From: Phormidesmis priestleyi Ana
GTDB taxonomy: Bacteria; Cyanobacteriota; Cyanobacteriia; Phormidesmidales; Phormidesmidaceae
Assembly: GCA_001314865.1 (NCBI GenBank)
Contig: LJZR01000019.1
Span: 40,253-104,252 of the forward strand
Length of the DNA: 64,000 nt
Reading direction: 5' to 3'
The translations under genes were made by a program, and so were the position numbers. This document shows, in pieces, positions 1 through 8,995 of the stretch (its first letter is position 1; every line of letters starts with the position of its first letter). A model generated the notes under the pieces. That model did no database searches, was not told the DNA's origin, and saw only the letters and a program-made list of their open reading frames with translations.

Positions 1-1
1 G

Positions 2-496
2 GCCGCTGGTCATGAACTGGGCAACCATCTCACCGCAGACGAGCCCAGCATCCGCCTAAGCCCAGTAGATTTTGAGCGCAGCTTACTCACTGCTCAGGCC
101 GTTTGGACACCTTACTTGCACCAGACCGCCCCTAAGCACCCGTCACAACCAGCAACGCTTCGCTGGCTCCGTCCCGGCATGGGATTTTACAACTCAGCCA
201 TGGTCAACACAGCGAAGCGTCACGGCTATCAACTCGTGCTAGGCTCTGTCTTTCCTTACGACACGCATGTGCCTTCTGTTCAATTTGCCAATGCTTTTAT
301 CCTACGCAACGTCAACCCAGGAGACATCATTGTGCTACATGATGGAGAGGCCCTAGATCCTCCTCAGCAGATCAGCCGAGGGCAGCGCACCGTCATCACC
401 TTAGAAAAAATACTGCCAGTGCTAAAAGCCCGAGGGTATAAAATTACAACCGTTAGCGAACTTCTCTCGGCAGCTGAGGCATCACTAAGTTTCTAA
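2..496 (+). CDS. Polysaccharide deacetylase (NodB/CE4-type), 5' part missing
   Basis: The open frame runs in from the left edge, so the N-terminal half, including the first catalytic Asp motif, lies outside the window. What remains starts with G-H-E-L-G-N-H, matching the metal-binding His box of CE4 deacetylases, then R-W-L-R-P-G-M-G (substrate/catalytic Arg-Pro motif) and the late L-H-D-G motif. Enzymes of this family remove N- or O-acetyl groups from peptidoglycan or surface glycans; the true substrate cannot be told. Its last 12 bases overlap the convergent histidine kinase gene. Family call is firm, specificity open. Confidence 0.85.
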   Translation, partial: AAGHELGNHLTADEPSIRLSPVDFERSLLTAQAVWTPYLHQTAPKHPSQPATLRWLRPGMGFYNSAMVNTAKRHGYQLVLGSVFPYDTHVPSVQFANAFILRNVNPGDIIVLHDGEALDPPQQISRGQRTVITLEKILPVLKARGYKITTVSELLSAAEASLSF

Positions 497-2098
497 ATCC
501 ACAGTTTTCAAATCCACAGTTTTCAAATCCACAGTTTTCAAATCCACAGTTTTAGAATCCACGGTTTTCAAATCCACGGTTTTCAAATCCACGGTTTTAG
601 AATCCACGGTTTTAGAATCCACAGTTTTCAAATCCACAGCTTCCAGCGGTAGGAAAATGGTAAAAGTCGAGCCCTGGCCGACAGCGCTAGTAACCCTTAC
701 CTCACCCCGATGCGCTTGGACAATCTGCTGCATAATCGCCAGCCCCAACCCTAATCCTCCAGTTGCCTTAGTTCGTTTGGCATCAACCCGATAAAACCGC
801 TCAAAAATCAAAGACAACGATTCTTTCGGAATACCAATGCCACTATCCTGCACCTCCAGAACGGCCTGATCCTTGCATGAGTATAGATGCAAGTGAATAT
901 GTCCTCCAGCAGGCGTATAGCGCCAGGCATTAGTAAAGAGATTAGTGACGGCCTGATGCAGTAGGTGGGGGTTAGCGTTTACGGTGAGAGGAACAGTGGG
1001 TAAGTCGGCAGATAGGGTCAGTTGATGTGCCGCCACCTCAGTTTGCCAATCAACTACCCATTGGGACACCAACTTCGTAAGATCCACCCTTTGCACATCT
1101 TGCGCCGCTAAGAGGCTTTCATGGCGAGCCAAAAAGAGCAACGCCTTGACCAGGGTACTCATTCGTTTGGTTAGGCTCACAATGTTTTCCAGGCGGGAGC
1201 GAATATCGCTAGAATAATCAGCAGGTTCAAGAAAATCTGCCTCCGAGTCGTCTAGGGCCATGAGTCCGACTTGGGCATTGCTGAGCACAGCGGCCAGCGG
1301 CGCCCGAAGTTCGTGGGAGGCGTCGGCGGTAAACCGCTGTAGTTGGTTACAGGCATTTTCTAGGCGATGGTTCGCGGTTTTGAGATGGGCTTCGCGATCG
1401 GCCAATTCTCGCTCTAGCTGGTGGAACAAACGGACGGCAAAAAGAGCTGCCAATAGGCTGATGATGGCTAGCAAACACAGAGCCAACCAGGCTGTTTGCT
1501 GATAGCGATCGCGGTGTTGAATACGCTGAGCCAGCAACGCTTCTTCGACCTCTGTAAAACGGTCAATCGCAGCGCGGGCCATATCCATTGTTTCTTTGCC
1601 CTCTTCCAACCAATCGTAGAGGTCGGCAGCAGGCACCTTGGTATCGGGTTCTCCTGAAATCTGTTGTAGGCTTCGTTTCAGAGAGAGCTTTTGTTGAAAA
1701 ATGGTTAGGTTGTCGTCTGTCAGGCGACGAATTTCTTGGATCTGTTGTACCTGGGGTGGGTTGTCACCAACCAGCGATTCAAGGCGGTCAAGAGAACCCG
1801 GAATTTCTACCTGAGCCGACTGGTAAGGTTCCAAAAACTCTTCCCGTTGGGTCAGGCCGTAGCCGCGCACACCCGTTTCGGCATCAACCAGAGCATTCGC
1901 TAACTGCTTGGTTTCTAGCCGCACCATTTGCGTATGTTGAATCCAGGTTTCATCTTCTGCCAGGCTGGCTTTGAGCCAGGCAAAGGCTGACAAAGTAGTC
2001 AGCAAACAGGTCACAGGGATGGCAATAATGATGGCTCCCCGCACTCGAATAGGTAAAGGTTGCCATAAGTGAGAAAGCCGTCGAGCCAAGCCTGCCAT
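485..2098 (-). CDS. CHASE3-domain sensor histidine kinase
   Basis: A membrane sensor kinase, probably autophosphorylating and passing phosphate to the regulator encoded just upstream. Residues about 20-45 and 204-226 are membrane helices enclosing an extracytoplasmic CHASE3 domain (E-T-G-V-R-G-Y signature near residue 75). The H-box A-S-H-E-L-R-A-P lies near residue 262, followed by N (N-L-F-T-N-A-W), G1 (D-S-G-I-G-I) and G2 (G-L-G-L-G-L-A) boxes. The last roughly 50 residues are ten in-frame copies of a V-D-[L/S]-K-T pentapeptide, absent from ordinary kinases and encoded by a 15-nt DNA repeat. Start ATG lies 3 nt after the regulator stop, so the genes are co-transcribed. The repeat tail is probably recent and functionally neutral. 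Confidence 0.93.
   Translation of the reverse strand: MAGLARRLSHLWQPLPIRVRGAIIIAIPVTCLLTTLSAFAWLKASLAEDETWIQHTQMVRLETKQLANALVDAETGVRGYGLTQREEFLEPYQSAQVEIPGSLDRLESLVGDNPPQVQQIQEIRRLTDDNLTIFQQKLSLKRSLQQISGEPDTKVPAADLYDWLEEGKETMDMARAAIDRFTEVEEALLAQRIQHRDRYQQTAWLALCLLAIISLLAALFAVRLFHQLERELADREAHLKTANHRLENACNQLQRFTADASHELRAPLAAVLSNAQVGLMALDDSEADFLEPADYSSDIRSRLENIVSLTKRMSTLVKALLFLARHESLLAAQDVQRVDLTKLVSQWVVDWQTEVAAHQLTLSADLPTVPLTVNANPHLLHQAVTNLFTNAWRYTPAGGHIHLHLYSCKDQAVLEVQDSGIGIPKESLSLIFERFYRVDAKRTKATGGLGLGLAIMQQIVQAHRGEVRVTSAVGQGSTFTIFLPLEAVDLKTVDSKTVDSKTVDLKTVDLKTVDSKTVDLKTVDLKTVDLKTVDLET
495..644. repeat. Tandem repeat, ten copies of a 15-nt unit (coding)
   Basis: Ten successive 15-nt units of the type AAATCCACAGTTTTC with A/G and C/A variants. 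On the minus strand they encode the pentapeptide tail of the CHASE3 kinase. The unit length is a multiple of three, so expansion kept the frame. Confidence 0.97.
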
Positions 2099-2101
2099 AG
2101 G

Positions 2102-2779
2102 TTAAGACGCAGGGGGTTGAAAACAGTAACCGGCTCCATAGACGGTTTCAATCCAGGTATGGGCGTCCAACACTCGGAGTCGCTGTCGTAACCGCTTAAT
2201 TCGGGCTGTTACGGCATTACTTTCAGGTTCTGATCCCCATTCCCAGAGGCTCTGTTCAATTTGGTCATGGGTGAGTACCTGCCGGGGATGGCGCAGCATG
2301 TACTCCAGCAGTTGAAAGTCACGGCTGGAAAGTTTCAGGCTATGGTCGCCCCGTTCAACTCGCATGTTGTCGAGATGTAGCACCAGGTCTGCCACCTGTA
2401 GCTGGTCACCGCACCAAAGCGGAGAACGGCGGCGCAAGGCTCGGACTCTAGCCAATAATTCGGCTACATCCACGGGTTTCACTAAGTAGTCATCAGCCCC
2501 GGCATCTAGGCCCTTCACTTTATCGGCGATGGTATCTTTAGCCGTCAGCATCAAAATGGGAGCCGCCTTACCCACCTGGCGATAGTACTGGCAGAGGGAA
2601 ATACCATCCTCCCCCGGCAGCATCCAGTCGAAAATCAACAGGTCGTATTCCTTTTCGTCCATCAACCAGCGGGCGGTGGTGCCATCTTCTACCCCATCCA
2701 CCACATGCCCCGTATGAGTCAGGGCAGCTTGCAAGGGTTCGAGTTGGTCAGAGTCGTCTTCGACAAGCAAAATACGCAT
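2102..2779 (-). CDS. OmpR/PhoB-family response regulator (RppA/NrsR-like)
   Basis: A DNA-binding response regulator. The receiver domain has the acidic pair E7-D8-D9, phospho-acceptor D51 (F-D-W-M-L-P), T79 and K101; the C-terminal half is a winged helix (L-S-S-R-D-F-Q-L-L-E-Y and T-V-Y-G-A-G-Y). I start at the ATG giving M-R-I-L-L-V-E-D; a TTG three codons upstream is also in frame but unlikely. It sits 18 nt after the small secreted protein gene and 3 nt before the CHASE3 kinase, so the three form one operon. It resembles RppA/NrsR regulators of Synechocystis, but the partner kinase has a different sensor, so the stimulus cannot be inferred. Confidence 0.93.
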   Translation of the reverse strand: MRILLVEDDSDQLEPLQAALTHTGHVVDGVEDGTTARWLMDEKEYDLLIFDWMLPGEDGISLCQYYRQVGKAAPILMLTAKDTIADKVKGLDAGADDYLVKPVDVAELLARVRALRRRSPLWCGDQLQVADLVLHLDNMRVERGDHSLKLSSRDFQLLEYMLRHPRQVLTHDQIEQSLWEWGSEPESNAVTARIKRLRQRLRVLDAHTWIETVYGAGYCFQPPAS

Positions 2780-2797
2780 GGGGAACAAAGGGGATGG

Positions 2798-3079
2798 TTA
2801 TGGCGTGACATGAACCGTAAAGGCATCGAATTCGCTACCTTCAAATTCGCCTGTGATAGTAGCGCGATCGCCTACCGCCACATAGCTGACGGTATTGTCG
2901 CCGTAGATATCCCAGGTATCAACTCGAAAAGCGCGATCGCCCGTGTTAAACCGAAACCCATCTTCCCAAACCTTCTCTACAGTACCCGTTTGGGTAGTTT
3001 GAGCATGACCTACATGTGGTAGTGCTGCCGCTACACCGATGCCGCCAGCAATTAAGCCAAACACGATAAGACGATTCAT
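2798..3079 (-). CDS. Small exported protein, possible OB-fold
   Basis: A 93-residue protein with a signal peptide (M-N-R-L-I-V-F-G-L-I then a hydrophobic stretch ending A-H-A-Q near residue 26) and a mature part of about 65 residues rich in beta-strand and acidic residues (G-T-V-E-K-V-W-E-D; V-G-D-R-A-T-I-T-G-E-F). The pattern recalls small periplasmic OB-fold proteins of the BOF/YgiW type, but I do not recognise a definite family. The ATG at 3079 is preceded by GGAG at good distance, which decides the start over a longer frame. First gene of the operon with the regulator and CHASE3 kinase, so it may be a ligand-binding or accessory protein for that sensor. Confidence 0.75.
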   Translation of the reverse strand: MNRLIVFGLIAGGIGVAAALPHVGHAQTTQTGTVEKVWEDGFRFNTGDRAFRVDTWDIYGDNTVSYVAVGDRATITGEFEGSEFDAFTVHVTP

Positions 3080-3564
3080 TACAATACTCCGTGAAGTAAA
3101 CGAAACAAGCTCAATGGAATAATCCAAGTGAATGAAACAACCCTATCAAAGGAGTATGACCCAAATATGACAGTAAGTTTTTTATCTGCGTGTGCCAGCG
3201 AAAATTGCTGGTTTTACAGTTGTTTTTATAATATTGCTTTTCACAATTTCCACAACATTGGTCTTCTATGCCAACGCCCCGTTTGGAAAGTGTCCTAAGA
3301 AGGGAGTGATGAAACATAAAAAGTGATTTGGAACTTCTGTGGCCTCTACGCTTTTTGGGTGGGCTGAATATAGCTATTTGCCTTTACGATGGCTGGTCTG
3401 TGGGACAGCAGATGCGATTGCCTGTCTGCCATCTCCTCGTTTTTACACCTCAGTCATCGCAGGCTTTAAAGTAACTCTTCTGATTCTCTTAACTTGAGCG
3501 TACCGCACTCAGAGGTATCAACCAAATCGAAAACTCGAAACAGCAACCCCCCCAAACAATGTAT
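3080..3564. other. Intergenic region upstream of the two-component operon
   Basis: No convincing gene. The part nearest 3080 must hold the promoter of the leftward operon. Short frames here have unlikely compositions and no ribosome binding sites. Confidence 0.5.
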
Positions 3565-3756
3565 TGTAGTGACCCCCAAAATGAGGACAGCCCTGAGAGA
3601 GAGTGATCTGTAGTCCATAAGGGGGCAGAGATCAGGGCAAATAATCCAGGAAATTACGGTAGCGAATTTAAGGTTAAAGTTGTATTGGAGAGGATTGGTG
3701 GTAAACGCAGTGTCAGCAAAGCGAGCCGCGCTCATAAGGTTGCAGCCATTGCCTAA
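3565..3756 (+). pseudogene. Remnant of an IS3-family element (left end and orfA fragment)
   Basis: At 3565-3590 the sequence TGTAGTGACCCCCAAAATG resembles IS3-family left inverted repeats (TGNACTGACCCC type). About 70 bases further, frame 3661-3756 reads E-F-K-V-K-V-V-L-E-R-I-G-G-K-R-S-V-S-K-A, which looks like the start of an orfA helix-turn-helix; it then hits a stop. No orfB, no DDE motif and no right end are visible, so only a decayed stump remains. Family assignment is by eye; the short length makes it tentative. Confidence 0.55.
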
Positions 3757-4050
3757 GACCTTAAATGGCTTCTATGGGGTTTTTACGGAAACAGATATCA
3801 AATTTGGTTGCTTTCAACTTAGGAATGGGAACAATTATCTACGTGTAGTGCGAAAGTGGTGCGAAAGTAGTGCGAAAGAGTAAGTGTAGTGTGAAAGAGA
3901 AAGTCGCTTTAAAGGCTTTTCCTTTTGTTCGTTTAGACTTTTGCAAAGCCGTTGTGTTTCAGCTTTTGAGACATCTCTATTGCTCGTTTTCGGTACTAAT
4001 GCCTCGCAGGTTCACTTCTCCCATATCCATTACTTTGCATTTGTATAAAT
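3757..4050. other. Intergenic region before the exported beta-barrel-like gene
   Basis: Contains short near-repeats (GTAGTGCGAAAGTGGTGCGAAAG and following) around 3845-3890 and presumably the promoter of the 4051 gene. No gene seen. Confidence 0.45.
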
Positions 4051-5109
4051 ATGAAAAATAACATGTACAGAAAAGCTGTTGCTGGCATGGGGTTAGCAGT
4101 TCCACTATTGCTCACAGGCGCAGTTTCTAAGTCCGTAGCTAACCCCATAAGCTTGATGGAGAGTCAACTGTTAGCGTCTCAGCCCATCGGCGATACTTTT
4201 CAGGGTGAACCAACGATTTCAGAGCGTGCAATTGCCGATGTGGTCACTCGTTCACTCACCGATGTACCTGATCCTGTCCAAGGGTTTTCCCCCCGCCGCG
4301 CCAACATGGCTCCCGTTACAACTGCGCAGCAAACTTTACCTAGCGTTGCTCAAGGTCCCTCCGAGGATACATTTTCTCCCCCTACAAATGAAGATATTCG
4401 GCAGCAACTGCTGATTGATCCTGATACTAATTTCTCTCGCCCCTTGCCGATTCCCTCTTCTACCTTTCTTACGCCCTCTGCCTATGGTGCAGACTGGGGT
4501 GATGCCTTTGTGGGTGTCTCAGGCGCGACGGGGGGGAATGTTCGCAGTACTTTAGATGGTTCTGCTGTGGTGGGTGTAGGCCTCGGCGATGCCGTCGAAA
4601 ATGTGGGTATTGAGCTGACGACCGCCATTATCAGCTTAGATGGCTTTGCAGAAGACGGTACGGTTGGCTTTAAGCTGCACAAGATTTTTCCTCAGGCCAA
4701 TCACTTGGGGGTGGCCGTTGGCTGGTCTAATCCTATTAAGTGGGGGGCTGCCGAGACTGAACCTGATACATTCTATGGCGTGGTTACTCAGCGGTTCGAC
4801 TTGCGCAGTGGCCAATCCAACCCCCTGCCATTAACTACCTCTCTTGGTGTAGGCACCGGCGAGTTTCGCTCTACGGGTGCTATCAGCGCAGATAATAATG
4901 CGCTGAATGTTTTTGGCAGCGTGGGCCTACGTGTTGTCCCCGATGTCTCTATTATTTCCAACTGGACCGGCAGTGGTCTCGGCTTAGGGATCTCGGCAAC
5001 GCCTTTAGACACGCCTTTGGTGGTGACGGCAGGTGTTTCGGATATTACTGATAATACTGCCGATGGTACTCGCTTTATTGGTTCTTTGGGCTACAGCTTC
5101 AGCTTCTAA
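4051..5109 (+). CDS. Exported protein, probable outer-membrane beta-barrel-like
   Basis: I do not recognise the family. The 352-residue product begins with a signal peptide (hydrophobic stretch about residues 11-25, then S-V-A-N-P). The middle is Pro/Thr/Gln-rich and disordered-looking (about 60-140); the C-terminal 200 residues alternate hydrophobic and polar residues with many Gly, as in beta-barrels, and the protein ends ...G-Y-S-F-S-F with the terminal Phe typical of outer-membrane proteins. It precedes another exported protein by 122 nt in the same direction, and both carry the phrase D-T-F, so they may act together at the cell surface. Start ATG chosen as most upstream; a second ATG lies four codons in. 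Confidence 0.7.
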   Translation: MKNNMYRKAVAGMGLAVPLLLTGAVSKSVANPISLMESQLLASQPIGDTFQGEPTISERAIADVVTRSLTDVPDPVQGFSPRRANMAPVTTAQQTLPSVAQGPSEDTFSPPTNEDIRQQLLIDPDTNFSRPLPIPSSTFLTPSAYGADWGDAFVGVSGATGGNVRSTLDGSAVVGVGLGDAVENVGIELTTAIISLDGFAEDGTVGFKLHKIFPQANHLGVAVGWSNPIKWGAAETEPDTFYGVVTQRFDLRSGQSNPLPLTTSLGVGTGEFRSTGAISADNNALNVFGSVGLRVVPDVSIISNWTGSGLGLGISATPLDTPLVVTAGVSDITDNTADGTRFIGSLGYSFSF

Positions 5110-5231
5110 CAACAGCTTTTAAAGTGATATTAAAGCGTCCTTTTCTGGCAACTTTCATTTGTAATTTTACAGCCACAGTGCTTGACAAGCCTAACGTGGT
5201 TAGTCATCCATTCCTACGAGATTTTTAACCC

Positions 5232-6104
5232 ATGCGAACATTGATAAAAATTCCCTTACTTTCGCTGTTCTGTCTGTTGGCGATTGAAATGGTTTCTCCC
5301 ACGTTGTCTTTTGCCGGTAGCCGAGGGACTATTCCCCCCGATTCGGGTGCTGGTGGCGTGAGCGATACCTTTTCACAGCCTACTTCTGTGGTCAATGAGA
5401 TCAATCGTGAGTTCTATGATCTGCTTCAAGAAATTCGTACTCAGCAGTCTGTGTCTATAGTAAACGGACGAAATCTTCCCGTCTCAGCCACTGTTTTTGA
5501 GACATTAGTAAGAGCGCTTACTTTGGGTAGCGGTAGCTCACGACTGGGCGTTGATCCTATGCCTTCGGGTGGTAGTTTTACCGAGGGCAATGTGGGTTTA
5601 CCCGGTGGTAGTGCAGGTCAGAACGGCGGCAATACGGGGGCTGGTGTGGTGGCTGGTCGTAACAAGCCCGGTGGTAATGTATTTACCTTGCGATCGCCTC
5701 GTCAGGGTAGTCAGGGTAGTCAGGCTACTCAGGCTACTCGCCGCAATGCTCACAGTCGTGCGACTCCCCAGCCTGGCCTGAGCGATCAAGCGCTAGCGGC
5801 TGTGAGTGCTTTGGAGCAACAAATCCTAGCAGAAACAGGGTTAATGATTGATATCGACATTTTGAGTATTTCTGAGCGAAACTACAAAACGGCTGTTGAG
5901 GCGTCCAATCGTATCGTGCGTCAGCTCAATAGTGAACAGCTCGCGGCGGTTTTTGAGTCTCCCACGTTCATTGCCCTACTGAAGTTGTTGGGCAATGTTG
6001 ACTTTGATGATCGCAATGAAGAGGCTCTTCTCTTAAGCATAGAAGGGAGCGGCTTGGGTTTGCCGTGGATGAGTTTACGCGATGTGGCAAGCGGTGCTCA
6101 GTAA
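5232..6104 (+). CDS. Exported protein of unknown function
   Basis: 290 residues with a clear signal peptide (I-P-L-L-S-L-F-C-L-L-A, cleavage near F-A-G at about 29). The mature protein has a short helical part (about 55-85), a Gly/Ser/Asn-rich segment (about 105-150), a small repetitive stretch G-S-Q-G-S-Q-A-T-Q-A-T (about 158-168), and a helical C-terminal region (about 180-290) with E-Q-Q-I-L-A-E-T-G. No motif known to me. It follows the beta-barrel-like gene in the same direction. Downstream come a 12-nt tandem array and a strong terminator, so the pair probably forms one transcript. Confidence 0.65.
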   Translation: MRTLIKIPLLSLFCLLAIEMVSPTLSFAGSRGTIPPDSGAGGVSDTFSQPTSVVNEINREFYDLLQEIRTQQSVSIVNGRNLPVSATVFETLVRALTLGSGSSRLGVDPMPSGGSFTEGNVGLPGGSAGQNGGNTGAGVVAGRNKPGGNVFTLRSPRQGSQGSQATQATRRNAHSRATPQPGLSDQALAAVSALEQQILAETGLMIDIDILSISERNYKTAVEASNRIVRQLNSEQLAAVFESPTFIALLKLLGNVDFDDRNEEALLLSIEGSGLGLPWMSLRDVASGAQ

Positions 6105-6130
6105 TTCAGCTGCTGGCTGAATGTGCCAAA

Positions 6131-6226
6131 GTGCATAGCTAAGTGCATAGCTAAGTGCATAGCTAAGTGCATAGCTAAGTGCATAGCTAAGTGCATAGCT
6201 AAGTGCATAGCTAAGTGCATAGCTAA
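6131..6226. repeat. Tandem repeat, eight copies of a 12-nt unit
   Basis: Unit GTGCATAGCTAA repeated eight times without change, starting 27 nt after the stop codon of the exported-protein gene. Each copy has an AGCT palindrome and a TAA stop in one frame. Perfect identity points to recent expansion. Confidence 0.97.
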
Positions 6227-6240
6227 GAGGCAGCAATCGG

Positions 6241-6272
6241 AAAGGACATTATCCCTGATAGTGTCCTTTTCT
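6241..6272 (+). terminator. Rho-independent-type terminator
   Basis: AAAGGACA at 6241 pairs with TGTCCTTT at 6262, the stem continuing as TATC/GATA after one mismatch, and T residues follow. Placed after the exported-protein gene and its repeat array. Confidence 0.75.
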
Positions 6273-6509
6273 TATTGCGCAACAGTGAAATAGGCAGGGT
6301 AATATCGCTTACCCATACCTGCTGCTCTTGCCAAAAACCAGAGGGCTTGTTGGAGGAATTCGTTACGCACTTTCAGCCCTGCGCGATCGCTTTGCTTCCT
6401 GCTTAATCTCTCAGAAGGCGGATGAAGATACCCCGCCGCTGCGAAATCATTAGAGGGTAATAAGGCGTTGCCCCAAACGACTCGCCGCGCTAATTTGGAG
6501 ATATAAAAC
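6273..6509. other. Intergenic region before the helical-protein gene
   Basis: A leftward 82-codon frame covers it (M-S-D-M-F-Y ...), but it has no ribosome binding site or recognisable family. Probably the leader of the rightward gene at 6510. Confidence 0.4.
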
Positions 6510-7064
6510 ATGTCTGACACGACAACAATTGCGACTAAACTTGCTGATCTAAAGCTGTTTCAAAGCACGCTGATTGAAATTGGTCCAAAGCTGATGAGCG
6601 AAACCAATGATCCCAAGATTCGCGAACGGCTAGAGAAAATAGTCAGCCAAGATAGAGAAAATATTGGTGATATTGAAGAGGCGATCGCGAAGTTTGACAA
6701 CCGTGCCGAGCCTCGGGATATCACTCAAAAGCATGTTGAAAAAGTAAAAGAGATGATGAACGGCTCTGAGCTGACTACATATGACAAATTCTTTCAGTAC
6801 GAGCTGCTCAAGCATCAGCAAACAATGACCGGATTAGTGATACACAAGGCTGCACAGTCCCTAAGTGACGACCTCCAAGACGCCATGGAGCCCCTCAACG
6901 GCGTGAACTTTGAAAACCGCGCTCATCAGGAAGTGCTCAAAGGCGTTCTGTACTTTGTGGGTACCCGCGAAATGACAGGCCAAGAACCCGATATGGGACT
7001 TTGGGCCAGTGTTGAGCAAGGTATTGCCGCGCTCAAAGGGGCCGTTGGCAGCGCTGTTGGCTAA
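6510..7064 (+). CDS. Helical ferritin-like/hemerythrin-like protein
   Basis: A 184-residue, almost all-helical cytosolic protein without signal peptide. His and Glu residues are scattered in helical settings (E-L-L-K-H-Q-Q about 106-112; N-R-A-H-Q-E-V about 135-141), as in ferritin-like and HHE four-helix metal proteins, but I cannot assign a complete metal site. GGAG lies 10 nt before the ATG (TTTGGAGATATAAAACATG), making the start secure. Monocistronic, with terminators on both sides. A role in stress or metal binding is inference only. Confidence 0.6.
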   Translation: MSDTTTIATKLADLKLFQSTLIEIGPKLMSETNDPKIRERLEKIVSQDRENIGDIEEAIAKFDNRAEPRDITQKHVEKVKEMMNGSELTTYDKFFQYELLKHQQTMTGLVIHKAAQSLSDDLQDAMEPLNGVNFENRAHQEVLKGVLYFVGTREMTGQEPDMGLWASVEQGIAALKGAVGSAVG

Positions 7065-7117
7065 GGAATAGCTCTCAATAAAGGTTCAATAAGAACTTAA
7101 GAAAGGCTCAAGAAAGG

Positions 7118-7145
7118 CCCCTACAAGACCAAAATCTTGTAGGGG
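7118..7145. terminator. Bidirectional terminator hairpin
   Basis: CCCCTACAAGA (7118-7128) and TCTTGTAGGGG (7135-7145) form a perfect 11-bp stem with a 6-nt loop between the convergent helical-protein gene and leuA. Confidence 0.8.
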
Positions 7146-7167
7146 TCTAACGCTTTATGCACTCTGA

Positions 7168-7201
7168 GAATCTGTGCCTACACGGAATCTGTGCCTACAC
7201 G
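7168..7201. repeat. 17-nt direct duplication carrying the leuA stop codon
   Basis: GAATCTGTGCCTACACG occurs twice in tandem (7168-7184, 7185-7201). The second copy contains the TAG stop of leuA (7195-7197). Confidence 0.95.
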
Positions 7202-8808
7202 CCTGTTCCTACGGGCACATTGGCATGCTGAGGATGAATCGCTACGCCTGCCTGCATCGCTGCATATAGCCGGTTCAAAGCATTGATATAGGCATAGGCC
7301 GACGCTACAACAATATCGGTGTTAGCCGCATGCCCCGAATAAATTCGATCTCCATTGCGCACGCGAATGGTCACTTCACCCATTGCATCAATGCCTGCTG
7401 TTACCGACTGCACCGAATATTCAATGAGGTCATTTTCGATATCAACAATCCGATTTATCGCTCGATAAATCGCATCTACAGGGCCTGTTCCTACCGAAGC
7501 ATCTGTTAGATCGCGACCATCAGGCATCCGCACAGTAATGGTCGCGGTCGGCTGCGCATTGCTACCGCAAGAAACCTGAATCAAATCGAGCTTGAAGTGC
7601 TCAGCGACTTGCAAAATCTCGTTGTTGACAATGGCCTCTAAATCTCTGTCGCTAATTTCTTTCTTTTTGTCAGCAACATCTTTAAAGCGTAAAAAGGCCT
7701 TATTTAAGTCTTGATCGCTCAGCTCAAAACCCAGTTCGCTGAGTCTGGTTCGAAACGCATTACGCCCAGAGTGCTTGCCCAGCACAATTAAGTTGTTGTT
7801 GAGCCCAATGGATTGCGCATCCATAATCTCGTAAGTCAGGCGGTTTTTTAGCACCCCGTCTTGATGAATGCCCGACTCATGCGCAAACGCATTGGCACCC
7901 ACAATTGCCTTGTTAGGCTGTACTAGCATCCCCGTCATGTTAGAAACCAACCGCGAGGCTTTATAGATTTCTTGGGTGTTGATATTGGTTAGCGGTGCTT
8001 CTGATTCTACCGGCAAACCAAAGAACGGATTGTAGTACTGACGGCGTACATGCAGCGCCATTACCAACTCTTCTAAAGCGGCATTGCCTGCGCGCTCACC
8101 AATGCCATTAATGGTGCATTCTAGCTGTCGCGCCCCTGCTTTAACGGCTTCTAAAAAGTTTGCCACTGCTAGGCCCAAGTCATTGTGACCATGTACCGAA
8201 ATCACAGCTTTTTGAATGCTGGGCACGTTGGCCTTAATGCCCCGAATTAAATCACCAAACTCGCCCGGCGTTAAATAACCGACCGTATCAGGAATGTTCA
8301 AAGTCGTTGCGCCTGACTGAATGGCACGCTCTAACACCTGATACAAAAATTCAGGCTCGCTACGACCCGCATCTTCTGGAGAAAACTCAATATCGTCTGT
8401 AAAGCTTTTTGCATAAGACACCATCTCTTCAGTGATAGAGAGCACCTCGGCGCGCGACTTTTTGAGCTTGTACTTCATGTGAATGTCTGAAGTTGCCAAA
8501 AAGGTGTGAATGCGTCCTTTGGCCGCAGGCGCGATCGCCTTGGCTGCTGCTTCAATATCGCCTTTGGTAGCCCTAGCAAGCCCACAAATGACCGGCCCAT
8601 CTGGTAGGCCCACTTCGCCTGCAATTGTCTGTACCGCTTCAAAGTCTCCAGGACTCGCAAATGGGAAACCCGCCTCAATAATATCTACCTTCAGTCGCGC
8701 CAGCTGCTTGGCCACTGCCAGCTTTTCAGCCACATTCATGGTGGCTCCGGGTGACTGTTCACCGTCACGTAGCGTCGTATCAAAGATCAGTACTCTTGGC
8801 TGGGTCAT
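7195..8808 (-). CDS. leuA: 2-isopropylmalate synthase
   Basis: Condenses 2-oxoisovalerate with acetyl-CoA, the committed step of leucine synthesis. The N-terminal TIM barrel shows [13 protein letters not shown], the metal-binding V-H-G-H-N-D-L-G-L and G-N-A-A-L-E-E-L; the last 130 residues or so form the regulatory dimer domain (G-P-V-D-A-I-Y-R-A). About 537 residues, normal for the family. Start: ATG at 8808; one codon upstream is a GTG, less likely. Citramalate synthase is a possible alternative, but the opening signature fits LeuA. Separate from other leu genes here. Confidence 0.97.
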   Translation of the reverse strand: MTQPRVLIFDTTLRDGEQSPGATMNVAEKLAVAKQLARLKVDIIEAGFPFASPGDFEAVQTIAGEVGLPDGPVICGLARATKGDIEAAAKAIAPAAKGRIHTFLATSDIHMKYKLKKSRAEVLSITEEMVSYAKSFTDDIEFSPEDAGRSEPEFLYQVLERAIQSGATTLNIPDTVGYLTPGEFGDLIRGIKANVPSIQKAVISVHGHNDLGLAVANFLEAVKAGARQLECTINGIGERAGNAALEELVMALHVRRQYYNPFFGLPVESEAPLTNINTQEIYKASRLVSNMTGMLVQPNKAIVGANAFAHESGIHQDGVLKNRLTYEIMDAQSIGLNNNLIVLGKHSGRNAFRTRLSELGFELSDQDLNKAFLRFKDVADKKKEISDRDLEAIVNNEILQVAEHFKLDLIQVSCGSNAQPTATITVRMPDGRDLTDASVGTGPVDAIYRAINRIVDIENDLIEYSVQSVTAGIDAMGEVTIRVRNGDRIYSGHAANTDIVVASAYAYINALNRLYAAMQAGVAIHPQHANVPVGTGV

Positions 8809-8920
8809 CACAAAAAAGTCCGGTTGAGGAGTATAAAGCCCACTTCAAAATATCTATTGTAAGGGTGAGTGCTTCAATCGGGAGCCCTAAAATACTGATT
8901 TCTTAGCTATTTTTGCGCTC

Positions 8921-8995
8921 AACTAGCTATTGCTCAACTAGCCATTGCTTAACTAGCTATCACTTGGCTAGCTATTATTTGGCTAGCTATCGCTC
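8921..8995. repeat. Five imperfect 15-nt tandem repeats
   Basis: Five units of type AACTAGCTATTGCTC at 8921, 8936, 8951, 8966 and 8981, each with an AGCTA core. They lie 110-190 nt upstream of leuA and overlap the stop codon of the leftward reading frame fragment at 8983-9170. Confidence 0.9.

Noticed and set aside
1588..1974. 128-codon frame antisense to the CHASE3 kinase
   Set aside because: Shadow of the kinase sensor domain; no ribosome binding site.
6131..6226. Tandem arrays as CRISPR candidates
   Set aside because: Units are 11-17 nt, directly abutting, without unique spacers; no cas genes.
6272..6520. Possible leftward 82-codon gene
   Set aside because: Overlaps the start and ribosome binding site of the helical-protein gene and has no known motif; cannot be excluded as a relic.
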